A DNA stretch of 64,000 bases from Kitasatospora cineracea (GTDB lineage: Bacteria; Actinomycetota; Actinomycetes; Streptomycetales; Streptomycetaceae): positions 372,001 through 436,000 of the forward strand of contig NZ_RJVJ01000002.1 of NCBI RefSeq assembly GCF_003751605.1, read 5' to 3'. A program made the position numbers and the translations under genes. Below are positions 34,073 to 43,758 of this stretch, one piece after another. The number at the start of each line of letters is the position of its first letter. Position 1 is the stretch's first letter. Below the pieces are notes generated by a model. The model did no database searches. It was not told where the DNA came from and worked only from the letters and a program-made list of their open reading frames with translations.

Positions 34073-35663
34073 AGGCGAGTTCCAGGGCCAGGTAGAAGTC
34101 GACCCGGTCCTCCAGCCGGGACAGGTCGCGGCCGGTGAGCTCCTCGATCCGGCCGATCCGGTAGCGCAGCGTGTTGACGTGGACGTGCAGCTGGGCGGCG
34201 CAGCGGGTCCAGGAGCCGTCGGAGCGCAGGAAGGCCTCCAGGGTGCGGACCAGGTCGGCCTGGTGCTCGAGGTCGTAGGCGATGACCTTGTCCAGCAGGC
34301 GGCTGCGGAAGGCGCGGCGGACCTCGTCGGGGACGGCGGCCAGCAGCAGGACGTGCGAGGCGAGCTCCTCGGGGCCGGCGACGCAGATCCGGCCGACCCG
34401 GGCGGCGGCGATCCGGCGGGCGTGCCGGGCCTCTTCGAGGGCGCCGCGCAGGCCGCCGGACTCGGCGGCGGGGGCGCAGACGCCGACGGTGATCCGGCCC
34501 TCGGAGCCGAGGCCGGCCTCCAGCGGGGCGAGCAGGGCGCGGACCGCGTCGGCGGGGACGGCGGTGTCCAGGGCGGGCAGGACGACGACGGCGCCGGTGG
34601 GGCCGAGGGCGGCGACCAGGGCCCGGTCGGTGGCGGCGGCCAGCGCCTCCTCGAGGACCGGGCGCAGCGCGCCGTCGGGCAGGCCGGTGGCGTCGGCGGA
34701 GAGCACCAGCCACTGGGGCTGGTCGCCGGAGGTCTCGGTGGAGCCCTCGTAGCGGGCGGCCATGGTGGTGGACGCCTGGAGGGCGCGGCCGATCTCGGCG
34801 GGGTCGGCGTCGCGCTGGAGCAGGGCGAGGACCTCGTCGGCGATCCGGCGGCGCAGCCGGCGGCCCTCGTCGCGGCGGGTGCGTTCGGCGGCGACCAGCC
34901 GGGCCAGGTTCTCGGCGAGCTGCTGGCGCTTGGGGGTCCACTCGGTGACGTCGCCGGCGACGGCGAGGATCCAGTCGGCGAGCGGGGCCTCGTCGGTGGG
35001 GTCGGCGGCGGCGGGCAGCAGCGAGTAGGTGCCGGTGGCGAGGCGGACCCGGTGCGGGGGGCGGCGGCGCTGGCGCTGGGCGGCGAGGTGGGCGCGGACG
35101 AGCTGGTCGCGGTCGGCGGGCGACAGGTGGTCGGCGGGCCCGGCGACGACGCGCCCGGTGGGGGTGAGGACCCAGCAGTCGAGGTCGAGGTCACCGCCGA
35201 GCAGGTCGAGGACGGCGTCCAGGCCGCCGGCTCCGGCGGCGGAGACCAGCAGGCGGTGCCGGTCGACCAGGGCGGCGAGGTCGGCGGCCCGGTCGGCGGA
35301 GACCTGGCGGCCGACGTACTCGGTGACGGCGCCGAAGGCGACGTCGTCGGGGACGGCGAGCAGCGGCAGGCGGTGGCGGCGGCAGGCGGCGGCGAGGTCG
35401 TCGGGGACGGGTCCGACCTCGACCTCGCCGGCGCCGAGGGCGGCGGCGCCGGCCGCGACGATGGTGCGCACGAAGCGTTCGGAGTCGGCGGGGGCGGTGC
35501 GCCAGAGCATGCCGGTGAGGACGAGCTCGCCGCCGTGCAGGTAGCGCCCCGGGTCCTGGAGGTCGGTGGTCATCACTCCGGTGACCTGCCGGTCGAGCTC
35601 GTCCTCGCCGGCGAGCAGGCGCAGCCGGGGGGCGCCGGGGGCGAGCAGGTCGCGGACGCGCAT
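34071..35663 (-). CDS. pucR: PucR family regulator of purine catabolism
   Basis: The 530-residue protein has the N-terminal PucR domain (MRVRDLLAPGAPRLRLLAGE), a central GGDEF-like/CdaR region and a C-terminal HTH_30 (HVNTLRYRIGRIEELTG near residue 495). In Bacillus and streptomycetes such regulators switch purine degradation genes. It is divergent from the xanthine dehydrogenase operon, a typical arrangement. The ATG has AAGGAGGG upstream. Confidence 0.92.
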   Translation of the reverse strand: MRVRDLLAPGAPRLRLLAGEDELDRQVTGVMTTDLQDPGRYLHGGELVLTGMLWRTAPADSERFVRTIVAAGAAALGAGEVEVGPVPDDLAAACRRHRLPLLAVPDDVAFGAVTEYVGRQVSADRAADLAALVDRHRLLVSAAGAGGLDAVLDLLGGDLDLDCWVLTPTGRVVAGPADHLSPADRDQLVRAHLAAQRQRRRPPHRVRLATGTYSLLPAAADPTDEAPLADWILAVAGDVTEWTPKRQQLAENLARLVAAERTRRDEGRRLRRRIADEVLALLQRDADPAEIGRALQASTTMAARYEGSTETSGDQPQWLVLSADATGLPDGALRPVLEEALAAATDRALVAALGPTGAVVVLPALDTAVPADAVRALLAPLEAGLGSEGRITVGVCAPAAESGGLRGALEEARHARRIAAARVGRICVAGPEELASHVLLLAAVPDEVRRAFRSRLLDKVIAYDLEHQADLVRTLEAFLRSDGSWTRCAAQLHVHVNTLRYRIGRIEELTGRDLSRLEDRVDFYLALELA

Positions 35664-35948
35664 GGGCGCCCTCCTTGGTCTGTGAGGGTGGGAACGGAGG
35701 GTTGGAACGGCCCAGTGTGCACGAGCTGAGCTGGAGGATCGTCCACCTTAGAGGAACGTACAGGACGGCGCGGTGGGCCACCGCCGGGCCTCATGCCATC
35801 GGTGACTGCCAGTGGCCCCCGTCACAGAGGTTCACTTGCCAACACGCCGCCGGGCTGCACCGCGGCACCCGACCGGGCCTCCCGGCCCCGGGTGCCGGCA
35901 AGGGCGCAGTGCCCGCGTCCGTCGGCGACGACTTGAGGAGTTACCCGC
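35664..35948. promoter_or_regulatory. pucR / xdh divergent regulatory region
   Basis: This 285-base region carries both start regions: AAGGAGGG for pucR and TTGAGGAG for xdh. Relatively AT-rich text such as ccaccttagaggaacgtac around 35740-35760 is the likely promoter and operator area. I see no confident -35/-10 pair or canonical purine regulator box. Confidence 0.4.
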
Positions 35949-36836
35949 ATGGAGTTCCTTCGGCCCGCTACCTGGGACGAGGCACTCGCGGCGAAGGCCG
36001 AGCACCCCACCGCGCTGCCCGTCTCGGGCGGCACGGACGTCATGGTCGAGATGAACTTCGACGTGCACCGGCCATCCGCGATCCTCGACCTGAACCGCAT
36101 CACCGAGCTCACCGAGTGGACGGACGACGGCGACGCCGTCCGGTTGGGCGCGGCGGTGCCGTACGCCCGGATCATCGACGAGCTGTCGGTGCCGCTGCCG
36201 GGCCTGGCGCTGGCCGCGCACACGGTGGGCTCGCCGCAGATCCGCAACCGCGGCAGTGTCGGCGGCAACCTGGGCGCGGCCTCGCCGGCCGGCGACTCGC
36301 ACCCGGCGCTGCTGGCCGCGGGCCGGGACGTGCTGGTGGAGGCGCACTCGGTGCGCGGGGTGCGGCTGATCCCGATCGACGAGTTCTACCTCGGGGTGAA
36401 GCGCAACAGCCTGGAGCCGGACGAGCTGATCCGCGCGGTGCGGATCCCGGTCGCGGACGGCCCGCAGCAGTTCTCGAAGATCGGCACCCGCAACGCGATG
36501 GTGATCGCGGTCTGCGCGTTCGGCTTCGCGCTGCACCCGAAGGACGGCACGGTCGGCACCGGCATCGGGTCGGCCGCGCCGACGCCGCGCCGGGCCGTGG
36601 AGGCCGAGGAGTACCTGGGCGGGGTGCTGGCCGAGCGCGGCCTGTGGGAGTCCGGCGAGCTGCTGGGCCCGGAGGTGGTGCAGCGCTTCGGCGAGCTGGT
36701 GAAGGCCGCGGCCTCGCCGATCGACGACGTCCGGGGCACCGCCGACTACCGGCGGCACGCGCTGGCCGTGATGGCCCGGCGCACCCTGACGTGGTGTTGG
36801 AACGACTATCGCAAGCAGATCAGGAGCGCGGCATGA
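35949..36836 (+). CDS. Xanthine dehydrogenase FAD-binding subunit
   Basis: The 295-residue medium subunit binds FAD through the motifs SGGTDVMVE near residue 26 and GSVGGNLGAASPAGD near residue 101. It passes electrons from the iron-sulphur subunit to NAD+. It is the first gene of the structural operon; the next gene starts within its stop (ATGA). Confidence 0.95.
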   Translation: MEFLRPATWDEALAAKAEHPTALPVSGGTDVMVEMNFDVHRPSAILDLNRITELTEWTDDGDAVRLGAAVPYARIIDELSVPLPGLALAAHTVGSPQIRNRGSVGGNLGAASPAGDSHPALLAAGRDVLVEAHSVRGVRLIPIDEFYLGVKRNSLEPDELIRAVRIPVADGPQQFSKIGTRNAMVIAVCAFGFALHPKDGTVGTGIGSAAPTPRRAVEAEEYLGGVLAERGLWESGELLGPEVVQRFGELVKAAASPIDDVRGTADYRRHALAVMARRTLTWCWNDYRKQIRSAA

Positions 36837-37321
36837 GGGTCACGTTCAGCGCGAACGGCAAGCCGGTGGAGGCCGACGACGTGTGGGAGGGCGAGTCCCT
36901 GCTGTACGTCCTGCGCGAGCGGGTCGGCCTGCCCGGGTCGAAGAACGCCTGCGAGCAGGGCGAGTGCGGCTCGTGCACGGTCTACCTGGACGGGGTGCCG
37001 GTGTGCTCCTGCCTGGTGGCGGCGGGCCAGGTGCAGGGCCGCGAGGTGCGCACCGTGGAGGGCCTGGCCGGCCAGGACGGCGAGCTGGGCCTGGTGCAGC
37101 AGGCGTTCGTGGACGCGGGCGCCGTGCAGTGCGGCTTCTGCACCCCGGGGCTGCTGGTGCAGACCGACGCCCTGCTGGCCGCGGACCCGCAGCCCTCGGA
37201 CACGGACATCCGCGAGGCGCTGTCGGGCAACCTGTGCCGCTGCACCGGCTACGAGAAGATCATGGACGCGGTGCGGCTGGCCTCGGCCCGCAAGTGCTCG
37301 GTCGAAGGGGTGGCGAAGTGA
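36833..37321 (+). CDS. Xanthine dehydrogenase [2Fe-2S] subunit
   Basis: The 162-residue small subunit has the plant-type cluster ligands C40, C45, C48 and C60 (CEQGECGSC...VCSC) and the second cluster C100-x2-C103 with C135-x-C137 (CGFC, CRC). It overlaps both neighbours by four bases, so the three subunits should be made in equal amounts. Confidence 0.95.
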   Translation: MRVTFSANGKPVEADDVWEGESLLYVLRERVGLPGSKNACEQGECGSCTVYLDGVPVCSCLVAAGQVQGREVRTVEGLAGQDGELGLVQQAFVDAGAVQCGFCTPGLLVQTDALLAADPQPSDTDIREALSGNLCRCTGYEKIMDAVRLASARKCSVEGVAK

Positions 37322-39678
37322 CCGCGCGGACGATCCAGGGCCAGAAGAACCTGCAGAAGATCAACCAGGCGTCCAAGGACGGCATCGGCGGCTCCCCGCT
37401 GCGCCCGGACGGCACGCTGAAGGTGAAGGGCGAGTTCGCCTACTCCTCGGACATGTGGCACGAGGACATGCTGTGGGGCACCGCGCTGCGCTCCCCGCAC
37501 CCGCGCGCCAACATCCTGTCCGTCGACGTCTCGGAGGCCCTCAAGGTGCCCGGGGTGTACGCGGTGCTCACCCACGAGGACATCCCGGGCGAGAAGTACT
37601 ACGGCCTGGAGATCGCCGACCAGCCGGCCCTGGCGATCGACAAGGTCCGCTACCACGGCGAGGCGATCGCCCTGGTGGCCGCGGACCACCCGGAGACGGC
37701 CCGCCGCGCGGTGAAGAAGATCAAGGTCGAGTACGAGGTGCTCACCCCGATCACCACCGAGGAGCAGTGCCTCGACCCGGAGACCCACGGCTACGTGCAC
37801 GAGCCGCACGAGTACCGGTCGCACGCGTACGGCAACATCTGCCACGAGCAGAAGCTGGTCTCCGGCCTGGGCGTCACCGACGAGGTGCGGGCGCTGGCGG
37901 ACGTGGTCGTGTCCGGCGAGTACGAGGTCGGCATGCAGGACCAGGCGTTCCTGGGCCCGGAGTCCGGCCTGGCGGTGCCCGCCGAGGACGGCGGCGTCGA
38001 CCTGTACATCGCCACCCAGTGGCTGCACGTGGACCGCCAGCAGATGGCGCCCGTCCTGGACCTGCCGCTGGAGAAGGTCCGGCTCACGCTGGCCGGGGTG
38101 GGCGGGGCGTTCGGCGGCCGCGAGGACCTGTCGATGCAGATCCACGCCTGCCTGCTGGCGCTGCACACCGGCAAGCCCGTCAAGATCGTCTACGCCCGGG
38201 ACGAGTCGTTCTTCGGGCACGTGCACCGCCACCCGGCGAAGATGCGCTACGAGCACGGCGCCACCCGGGACGGCAAGCTGGTCTTCGCGGACTGCCGGAT
38301 CGTGCTGGACGGCGGCGCCTACGCCTCCGCCTCCCCCGCGGTGGTCGGCAACGCCGCCTCACTGGGCCACGGGCCGTACGTCATCCCGAACGTGCGGATG
38401 CACGCCATCGCGCTGTACTCCAACAACCCGTCCTGCGGGGCGATGCGCGGCTTCGGTGCGGTGCAGGCCGCGTTCGGCTACGAGTCGCAGCTGGACAAGC
38501 TGGCCGAGGCGCTCGGCATGGACCCGGTGGAGCTGCGGCAGCTGAACGCCGTCACCCAGGGCGACCTGATGCCGACCGGGCAGCCGATCGACGCGCCCGC
38601 GCCGGTCGCCGAACTGCTCCAGCGGGTCAAGGACATGCCGCTGCCGCCGCCGCTCGACCTGGAGCACCTGGACGTGCGCACCCTGCCGGGCGCGCTTTCC
38701 AACACCTCGCACGGCGAGGGCATCGTGCGCGGCGTCGGCTACTCGGTGGGCATCAAGAACGTCGGCTTCTCCGAGGGCTTCGACGACTACTCGACCGCCC
38801 GGGTCCGGCTGGAGGTGATCGGCGGCGAGCCGGTGGCCATGGTGCACACGGCGATGGCCGAGGTCGGCCAGGGCGGCGTCACCGTGCACGCCCAGATCGC
38901 CCGCACCGAGCTGGGCGTCGAGCAGGTCACCATCCACCCGGCCAACACCGAGGTCGGCTCGGCCGGCTCCACCTCCGCCTCCCGGCAGACGTACATGACC
39001 GGCGGCGCGGTGAAGCTGGCCGCCGAGGCGGTCCGGCACGAGCTGCTGGAGCGCGGGCGGCACCGCTACGGCTGGCGGCAGGACGACCTGTCGCTGGTCG
39101 GCGGCAAGGTGGTCTCGGCCTCGGCGGGCGTGCTGATCCCGATCGTGGACCTGCTCGGGGACGACGCCATCGAGCAGACCCGCGAGCACCACCACCGCCC
39201 CACCGTCCCGTTCGACAAGGAGACCGGGCAGGGCTTCGGCCACGTCCAGTACACCTTCTGCGCCAACCGCGCGGTGGTCGACGTGGACGTGGAGCTGGGC
39301 CTGGTCAAGGTGGTCGAGCTGACGGCCGTGCAGGACGTCGGCAAGGCGCTCAACCCGCTCTCGGTGGTCGGCCAGATCCAGGGCGGCTGCACCCAGGCGC
39401 TGGGCCTCGCGGTGATGGAGGAGATCGTGGTCAAGGACGGCAAGGTGCGCAACGCCTCCTTCACCGACTACCTGATCCCCACCATCCTGGACACCCCGCC
39501 GATCCCGGTGCAGATCCTCGAACTCCCCGACCCGCACGCCCCGTACGGGCTGCGCGGCGTCGGCGAGGCCCCCACCGTCTCCGCCACCCCGTCGATCGTC
39601 GCGGCCATCCGCCAGGCCACCGGCAAGGCGCTCAACCGCATCCCGGTGCGGCCGGAGCACCTGACCGACACGCTCTGA
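37318..39678 (+). CDS. Xanthine dehydrogenase molybdopterin-binding subunit
   Basis: The 786-residue large subunit oxidises hypoxanthine and xanthine at the molybdenum centre. Molybdopterin-binding motifs include GGAFGGRED near residue 262 and GAMRGFGAVQAAF; the catalytic glutamate is E750 in GVGEAPTVSATPS. The N-terminus after the GTG start is polar (TARTIQGQKNLQKINQASKD), with the usual KVKGEFAYSSDMW start of the domain near residue 32. Confidence 0.95.
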   Translation: MTARTIQGQKNLQKINQASKDGIGGSPLRPDGTLKVKGEFAYSSDMWHEDMLWGTALRSPHPRANILSVDVSEALKVPGVYAVLTHEDIPGEKYYGLEIADQPALAIDKVRYHGEAIALVAADHPETARRAVKKIKVEYEVLTPITTEEQCLDPETHGYVHEPHEYRSHAYGNICHEQKLVSGLGVTDEVRALADVVVSGEYEVGMQDQAFLGPESGLAVPAEDGGVDLYIATQWLHVDRQQMAPVLDLPLEKVRLTLAGVGGAFGGREDLSMQIHACLLALHTGKPVKIVYARDESFFGHVHRHPAKMRYEHGATRDGKLVFADCRIVLDGGAYASASPAVVGNAASLGHGPYVIPNVRMHAIALYSNNPSCGAMRGFGAVQAAFGYESQLDKLAEALGMDPVELRQLNAVTQGDLMPTGQPIDAPAPVAELLQRVKDMPLPPPLDLEHLDVRTLPGALSNTSHGEGIVRGVGYSVGIKNVGFSEGFDDYSTARVRLEVIGGEPVAMVHTAMAEVGQGGVTVHAQIARTELGVEQVTIHPANTEVGSAGSTSASRQTYMTGGAVKLAAEAVRHELLERGRHRYGWRQDDLSLVGGKVVSASAGVLIPIVDLLGDDAIEQTREHHHRPTVPFDKETGQGFGHVQYTFCANRAVVDVDVELGLVKVVELTAVQDVGKALNPLSVVGQIQGGCTQALGLAVMEEIVVKDGKVRNASFTDYLIPTILDTPPIPVQILELPDPHAPYGLRGVGEAPTVSATPSIVAAIRQATGKALNRIPVRPEHLTDTL

Positions 39679-39695
39679 CGGCCTGTCAAGAACGT

Positions 39696-39735
39696 CCCCG
39701 GGGGCGGCACCAGTCTTCCCTGCCGACCCCCGGGG
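39696..39735 (+). terminator. Hairpin terminator after the xdh operon
   Basis: A 14-bp stem (CCCCGGGGGCGGCA with one bulged A in the right arm) and an 11-base loop begin 17 bases after the stop. It separates the dehydrogenase operon from the permease gene. The rest of 39679-39866 shows no riboswitch or clear promoter. Confidence 0.75.
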
Positions 39736-39866
39736 CGCTGCCGGAGCCTCGCCGGGCCCCGCAGCACCCCCACCCGTGAGTCGAACCAGTCCCCCTGCGT
39801 ACCCCACCTGACGGGCATTCAGGTCGGCTCGCCCACCCCAACCCCCTATGAACCTTGGGAGTGGAC

Positions 39867-41330
39867 ATGTCCCGGACCTCCACGGAGCCCGGCCCCACCG
39901 ATGAAGCGGCCCCCACCGCGCCCGAAACACCTCCCAGAGGCGCCCTCGACGCCTACTTCAAGATCTCTGCGCGCGGCTCCACCCTGGGCAACGAGATCCG
40001 CGGCGGTCTCACCACCTTCATGGCGATGGCCTACATCGTCCTGCTCAACCCGATCATCCTGAGCGGCGCGGACGTCACCGGCGCCAAGCTGAGCCACGCC
40101 CAGCTGACCACCGCCACCGCGCTGGCCGCCGCCGTCACCACCATCCTGATGGGCGTGGTCGGCAACGTGCCGCTGGCGGTCGCGGCCGGCCTGTCCGTCT
40201 CCGGCGCGATATCCGCGCTGGTGGTGCCGCACACCACCTGGGCGCAGGCGATGGGCCTGTGCGTGATCTACGGCCTGCTGATCGTGCTGCTGGTGGTCTC
40301 CGGCCTGCGCGAGAAGATCATGAACGGCATCCCGCTGCCGCTCAAGCACGCCATCACCATCGGCATCGGCCTGTTCGTCTCGATCATCGGCCTCTACAAG
40401 GCCGGGTTCGTGCACACCGGCGGCCCCACCCCGCTCTCGCTCGGCCCGTTCGGCGAGCTCCAGGGCTGGCCGGTGCTGATCTTCGCGCTCACCCTGCTGA
40501 CCATCTTCGTGCTGCTGGCCAGGAACGTCCGGGGCGCGATCCTGATCGGCATCGCGGCCGGCACCGTGGTCGCGCTGGTCGTCAACGAGGCGGCCGGGCT
40601 GACCGCGAAGGACTGGGGCGGCTCGGCGCCGACCTGGCCCGGATCGCCGGTCTCCGCGCCCGACTTCGGGCTGTTCGGGCACGTCGACCTGTTCGGCGCG
40701 TTCGGCTCGCACGGGCTGGGCGCGATCAGCGCCTCGGTCGCCGTGTTCACCCTGGTGCTGGCCGGGTTCTTCGACGCGATGGCCACCATCATCGGCGTCG
40801 GCACCGAGGCCGGGCTCGCCGACTCCAAGGGCCGGATGCCCGGCCTGTCGAAGGCGCTGTTCATCGACGGCGCGGGCGGCGCGATCGGCGGCCTGTCCGG
40901 GGCGTCCGGGCAGACCGTGTTCGTCGAGTCGGCGACCGGCGTCGGCGACGGCGCCCGCACCGGCCTGGCCTCCACCGTCACCGGCGGCGTGTTCGCGCTG
41001 ATGCTGTTCTTCTCGCCGGTGGCCGCCGTGGTGCCGGTGCAGGTCGCCTCCGCCGCGCTGGTGGTGATCGGCTCGATGATGATGAGCCAGGCCCGGCACA
41101 TCGACTGGTCGGACCGCGAGGTCGCCATCCCGGCGTTCCTCACCTGCGTGCTGATGCCGTTCACGTACAGCATCACCGCGGGCGTCGCGGCCGGCGTCAT
41201 CTCGTACACCGTGATCAAGGCGGGCACCGGCAAGTGGCGCGAGCCCGGCCCGCTGATGTGGATCCTGACCGGCGTGTTCGTCGTGTACTTCGCGCTCGTC
41301 CCGATCAAGTCCTGGCTGGGCGTCCACTGA
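39867..41330 (+). CDS. NCS2 family purine permease (AzgA-like)
   Basis: The 487-residue carrier has about 13-14 membrane helices. It shows the NCS2/AzgA signature ESATGVGDGARTGLASTVTG near residue 357 and the N-terminal GNEIRGGLTTFMAMAYIVLLN. AzgA-like members import hypoxanthine, guanine or adenine with protons, feeding the dehydrogenase just upstream. ATG 39867 follows GGGAG by seven bases; GTG and TTG codons just upstream are less likely. Confidence 0.92.
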   Translation: MSRTSTEPGPTDEAAPTAPETPPRGALDAYFKISARGSTLGNEIRGGLTTFMAMAYIVLLNPIILSGADVTGAKLSHAQLTTATALAAAVTTILMGVVGNVPLAVAAGLSVSGAISALVVPHTTWAQAMGLCVIYGLLIVLLVVSGLREKIMNGIPLPLKHAITIGIGLFVSIIGLYKAGFVHTGGPTPLSLGPFGELQGWPVLIFALTLLTIFVLLARNVRGAILIGIAAGTVVALVVNEAAGLTAKDWGGSAPTWPGSPVSAPDFGLFGHVDLFGAFGSHGLGAISASVAVFTLVLAGFFDAMATIIGVGTEAGLADSKGRMPGLSKALFIDGAGGAIGGLSGASGQTVFVESATGVGDGARTGLASTVTGGVFALMLFFSPVAAVVPVQVASAALVVIGSMMMSQARHIDWSDREVAIPAFLTCVLMPFTYSITAGVAAGVISYTVIKAGTGKWREPGPLMWILTGVFVVYFALVPIKSWLGVH

Positions 41331-41337
41331 CGCCCCC

Positions 41338-41368
41338 GCCGCCCCGCCGGACCCCCCGGCGGGGCGGC
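41338..41368 (+). terminator. Hairpin between the permease and xdhC
   Basis: A perfect 13-bp stem (GCCGCCCCGCCGG and its complement) with a five-base loop lies directly after the permease stop. It may attenuate rather than stop transcription into xdhC. Confidence 0.75.
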
Positions 41369-41393
41369 GCCGTCCCGCTGCGAGGAGCAACCC

Positions 41394-42545
41394 GTGCACG
41401 ACATCGCCGCCCAGCTGCACACCTGGCACGCCGCCGGACGCCCCTTCGCGGTGGCCACCGTGGTCGGCGTCTCCGGCTCCGCCCCGCGCGACCCGGGCGC
41501 CGCGCTGGCCGTCGACGCGGACGGCGAGGCGGTCGGCTCGGTCTCCGGCGGCTGCGTCGAGGGCGCCGTGTACGAGCTGTGCCGCACCGCGCTGGAGACC
41601 GGCACGCCCGTCCTGGAACGCTTCGGCTACAGCGACGAGGACGCCTTCGCCGTCGGCCTGACCTGCGGCGGCCTGCTCGACGTCTTCGTCCAGCCGGTCG
41701 TCCCCGGCGCGGACCCCGGCCTGGACGCGGCCGTCGCCTACACCGCCTCCGGCACGCCCGTCGCGGTCGCCCGGATCGTCGACGGCCCGCCCGCGCTGCT
41801 CGGCGGCACCGTCGCCGTCACCGCCGACGCCCACCACGGCACCTTCGCCTCCTTCCGGCTGGAGCGCGCCGCCGTCGCCGAGGCCCGCGCGATGCTCTCC
41901 GCCGGGCGCACCGGCCGGCTGGTCCTCGGCCTGGACGGGCGGCCCTGCGACCCGTCCGCCGAGCACACCGTCACCGTCTTCGTCGAGGCGTACGTGCCGC
42001 CGCCGCGGATGCTGGTCTTCGGCGCGATCGACTTCGCCTCGGCCGTCGTGCGGATCGGCAAGTTCCTCGGCTACCACGTCACCGTCTGCGACGCCCGGCC
42101 GGTCTTCGCCACCGAGCGCCGCTTCCCCGAGGCCGACGAGCTCGTCGTCGACTGGCCGCACCGCTACCTCGACACCCAGCTGGAGCGGCTCGACGGCCGC
42201 AGCGTGCTGTGCGTCCTGACCCACGACGCCAAGTTCGACATCCCGCTGCTGGAGCGCGCCCTGCGCCTACCGGTCGGCTACGTCGGCGCGATGGGCTCCC
42301 GCCGCACCCACCGCGACCGCAACGCCCGGCTGCGCGAAGTCGGCCTCACCGAAACCGAGTTGGCCCGCCTGCACTCCCCCATCGGCCTCGACCTCGGCGC
42401 CCGCACCCCCGAGGAGACCGCCGTCTCCATCGCCGCCCAGCTCGTCGCCGAGACCCGCGGCGGCTCCTGCCTCCCGCTCTCCGCCACCGGCGGCCCGATC
42501 CACCACGACCTCACCGCCGACCCCGGCTCCCCGCACGCGGCCTGA
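41394..42545 (+). CDS. xdhC: XdhC/CoxI family molybdenum cofactor maturation protein
   Basis: The 383-residue protein has the XdhC/CoxI N-terminal domain (VVGVSGSAPRDPGAAL, SVSGGCVEGAVYE, GLTCGGLLDVFV) and a C-terminal Rossmann-like domain (MLVFGAIDFASAVVRIGKFLGY, LTHDAKFDIPLLERAL). It sulphurates and inserts the molybdenum cofactor into xanthine dehydrogenase. GTG with GAGGAG upstream. It completes the purine oxidation locus. Confidence 0.93.
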   Translation: MHDIAAQLHTWHAAGRPFAVATVVGVSGSAPRDPGAALAVDADGEAVGSVSGGCVEGAVYELCRTALETGTPVLERFGYSDEDAFAVGLTCGGLLDVFVQPVVPGADPGLDAAVAYTASGTPVAVARIVDGPPALLGGTVAVTADAHHGTFASFRLERAAVAEARAMLSAGRTGRLVLGLDGRPCDPSAEHTVTVFVEAYVPPPRMLVFGAIDFASAVVRIGKFLGYHVTVCDARPVFATERRFPEADELVVDWPHRYLDTQLERLDGRSVLCVLTHDAKFDIPLLERALRLPVGYVGAMGSRRTHRDRNARLREVGLTETELARLHSPIGLDLGARTPEETAVSIAAQLVAETRGGSCLPLSATGGPIHHDLTADPGSPHAA

Positions 42546-42551
42546 GAACCC

Positions 42552-42827
42552 CTACCGGCTGTCCCCGCCCCAGTCCCACCGCCGCGGATCCGCCGCCCGC
42601 GGCGCGTACCGGGAGGTACCGGCCCCGCCGTAACGCCCCAGGTGGGTGGGCAGGTCGGCGCCGTCCGCGAGGGTGTCGGCCGCCCAGCCCGTGACGTCCA
42701 GCAGCAGCCCGTCCAACGGCCCCCCGACCAACTCCCGGTACGCCCGGCCCGGCCGGGGGCCGGGGTCGTCGTGGTCCGCGCCGTAGACCCGGCCCCGCAG
42801 CAACTGCTCGCTGTCGCGTTCGTCCAT
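42552..42827 (-). CDS. Hypothetical protein, 91 aa
   Basis: This small acidic soluble protein (LLRGRVYGADHDDPGPRPGRAY, ELVGGPLDGLLLDVTGWA) has no recognised motif. It converges with xdhC, leaving six bases between stops. A -10-like CAGCCT lies six bases before the ATG, which fits a leaderless transcript. Confidence 0.6.
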   Translation of the reverse strand: MDERDSEQLLRGRVYGADHDDPGPRPGRAYRELVGGPLDGLLLDVTGWAADTLADGADLPTHLGRYGGAGTSRYAPRAADPRRWDWGGDSR

Positions 42828-42880
42828 GGGCTCAGGCTGGCACCCGGGACCGACAACCCGGGCCTCCGCACCGGGGAGCG

Positions 42881-43189
42881 TCACTCCACGACGGGGTGGA
42901 GCGCCAGCAGCACCAGGATCGCCGCGGTGAGGGCACCGGCGGCCAGCGAGGCCACGCCGTAGGCGATCCCGTGCCGGGCGAAGAGCGGGGCGAGTACCGG
43001 GGTCGGGCTCCCGGTGAGCCGGGAGCGTTCGAGCAGCGCGGTCCAGCGGGTGGCGAGCCGCGTGCGGACACCGCGGAAATCGGTGACCAGCACCAGCCCG
43101 TGGACGATGACCACCGCCACGAACATCCAGCCCACCACGAACCCGGCCACGGGTATTCCGGGCTCCGCCACATCCTCAGCAATGATCAT
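42881..43189 (-). CDS. Small two-helix membrane protein, 102 aa
   Basis: Two hydrophobic segments (VAGFVVGWMFVAVVIVHGLVLV and YGVASLAAGALTAAILVLLA) flank a basic cytoplasmic stretch (RTRLATRWTALLERSR). I do not recognise the family. The start lacks a strong Shine-Dalgarno sequence. Confidence 0.6.
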   Translation of the reverse strand: MIIAEDVAEPGIPVAGFVVGWMFVAVVIVHGLVLVTDFRGVRTRLATRWTALLERSRLTGSPTPVLAPLFARHGIAYGVASLAAGALTAAILVLLALHPVVE

Positions 43190-43279
43190 GGCAGCTGATG
43201 ATCGGGGTCAGCGCCCCCCGTGTCGATCCCCGACCGACCTCCGGGCGCACCGCCGTGACCAGCGCACTTACTGATCATT

Positions 43280-43690
43280 TCAGAATGAGGTTCGGAGCTT
43301 CCTCAGGCAGATGATGCCGCAGGCGAGTTGGAGCAGGCCCAGGTGAAGGTCGGCGTGTGTCTCGTAGCGGATCCGCAGGCGCTTGAACTGGTGCAGCCAG
43401 GCGAAGGTCCGCTCGACCGCCCAACGGGTCTTGCCGAGTCCGGAGCCGTGGGCGATGCCGCGCCGGGCGATCCTGGGGGTGATGCCGCGGCGCCGGAGGA
43501 TGCGGCGGTACTTGTCGCAGCCGTAGCCGCGGTCGGCGAAGAGCCTGCGCGGCCGGTGTCGTGGCCGTCCGCGCAGGCCCCGGATTCGCGGGATCGCGTC
43601 CAGCAGGCGGCGGTGGCGTCGTTCGGGAGCGGGTGGCAGCAGTGACGCCACCCGCTCCCACCGGTCGTCCGGGGCAGGATCAGCACGCAC
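43280..43690 (-). pseudogene. IS5-type transposase relic with in-frame internal deletion
   Basis: The N-terminal 20 residues (ADPAPDDRWERVASLLPPAP) join directly, still in frame, to the C-terminal third of an IS5-type DDE transposase: GLRGRPRHRPRRLFADRGYG, RRRGITPRIARRG, KTRWAVERTFAWLHQFKRLR, LACGIICLRKLR. Roughly 120-130 central residues, including the first two catalytic aspartates, are missing. The right end keeps the tail tcattctgaaatgatc. No clear left terminal repeat or target duplication is visible. The element cannot transpose by itself. Confidence 0.85.
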
Positions 43691-43758
43691 CCGGATACCC
43701 TGCCGACCGAGATCGCCGAGGGCAGGTCCTGCGGTTCGGCTCGTTCTGTGGTGGCCGG

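Noticed and set aside
39736..39866. Purine riboswitch before the permease
   Set aside because: No conserved purine aptamer core or pairing that I could recognise; only the upstream terminator is clear.
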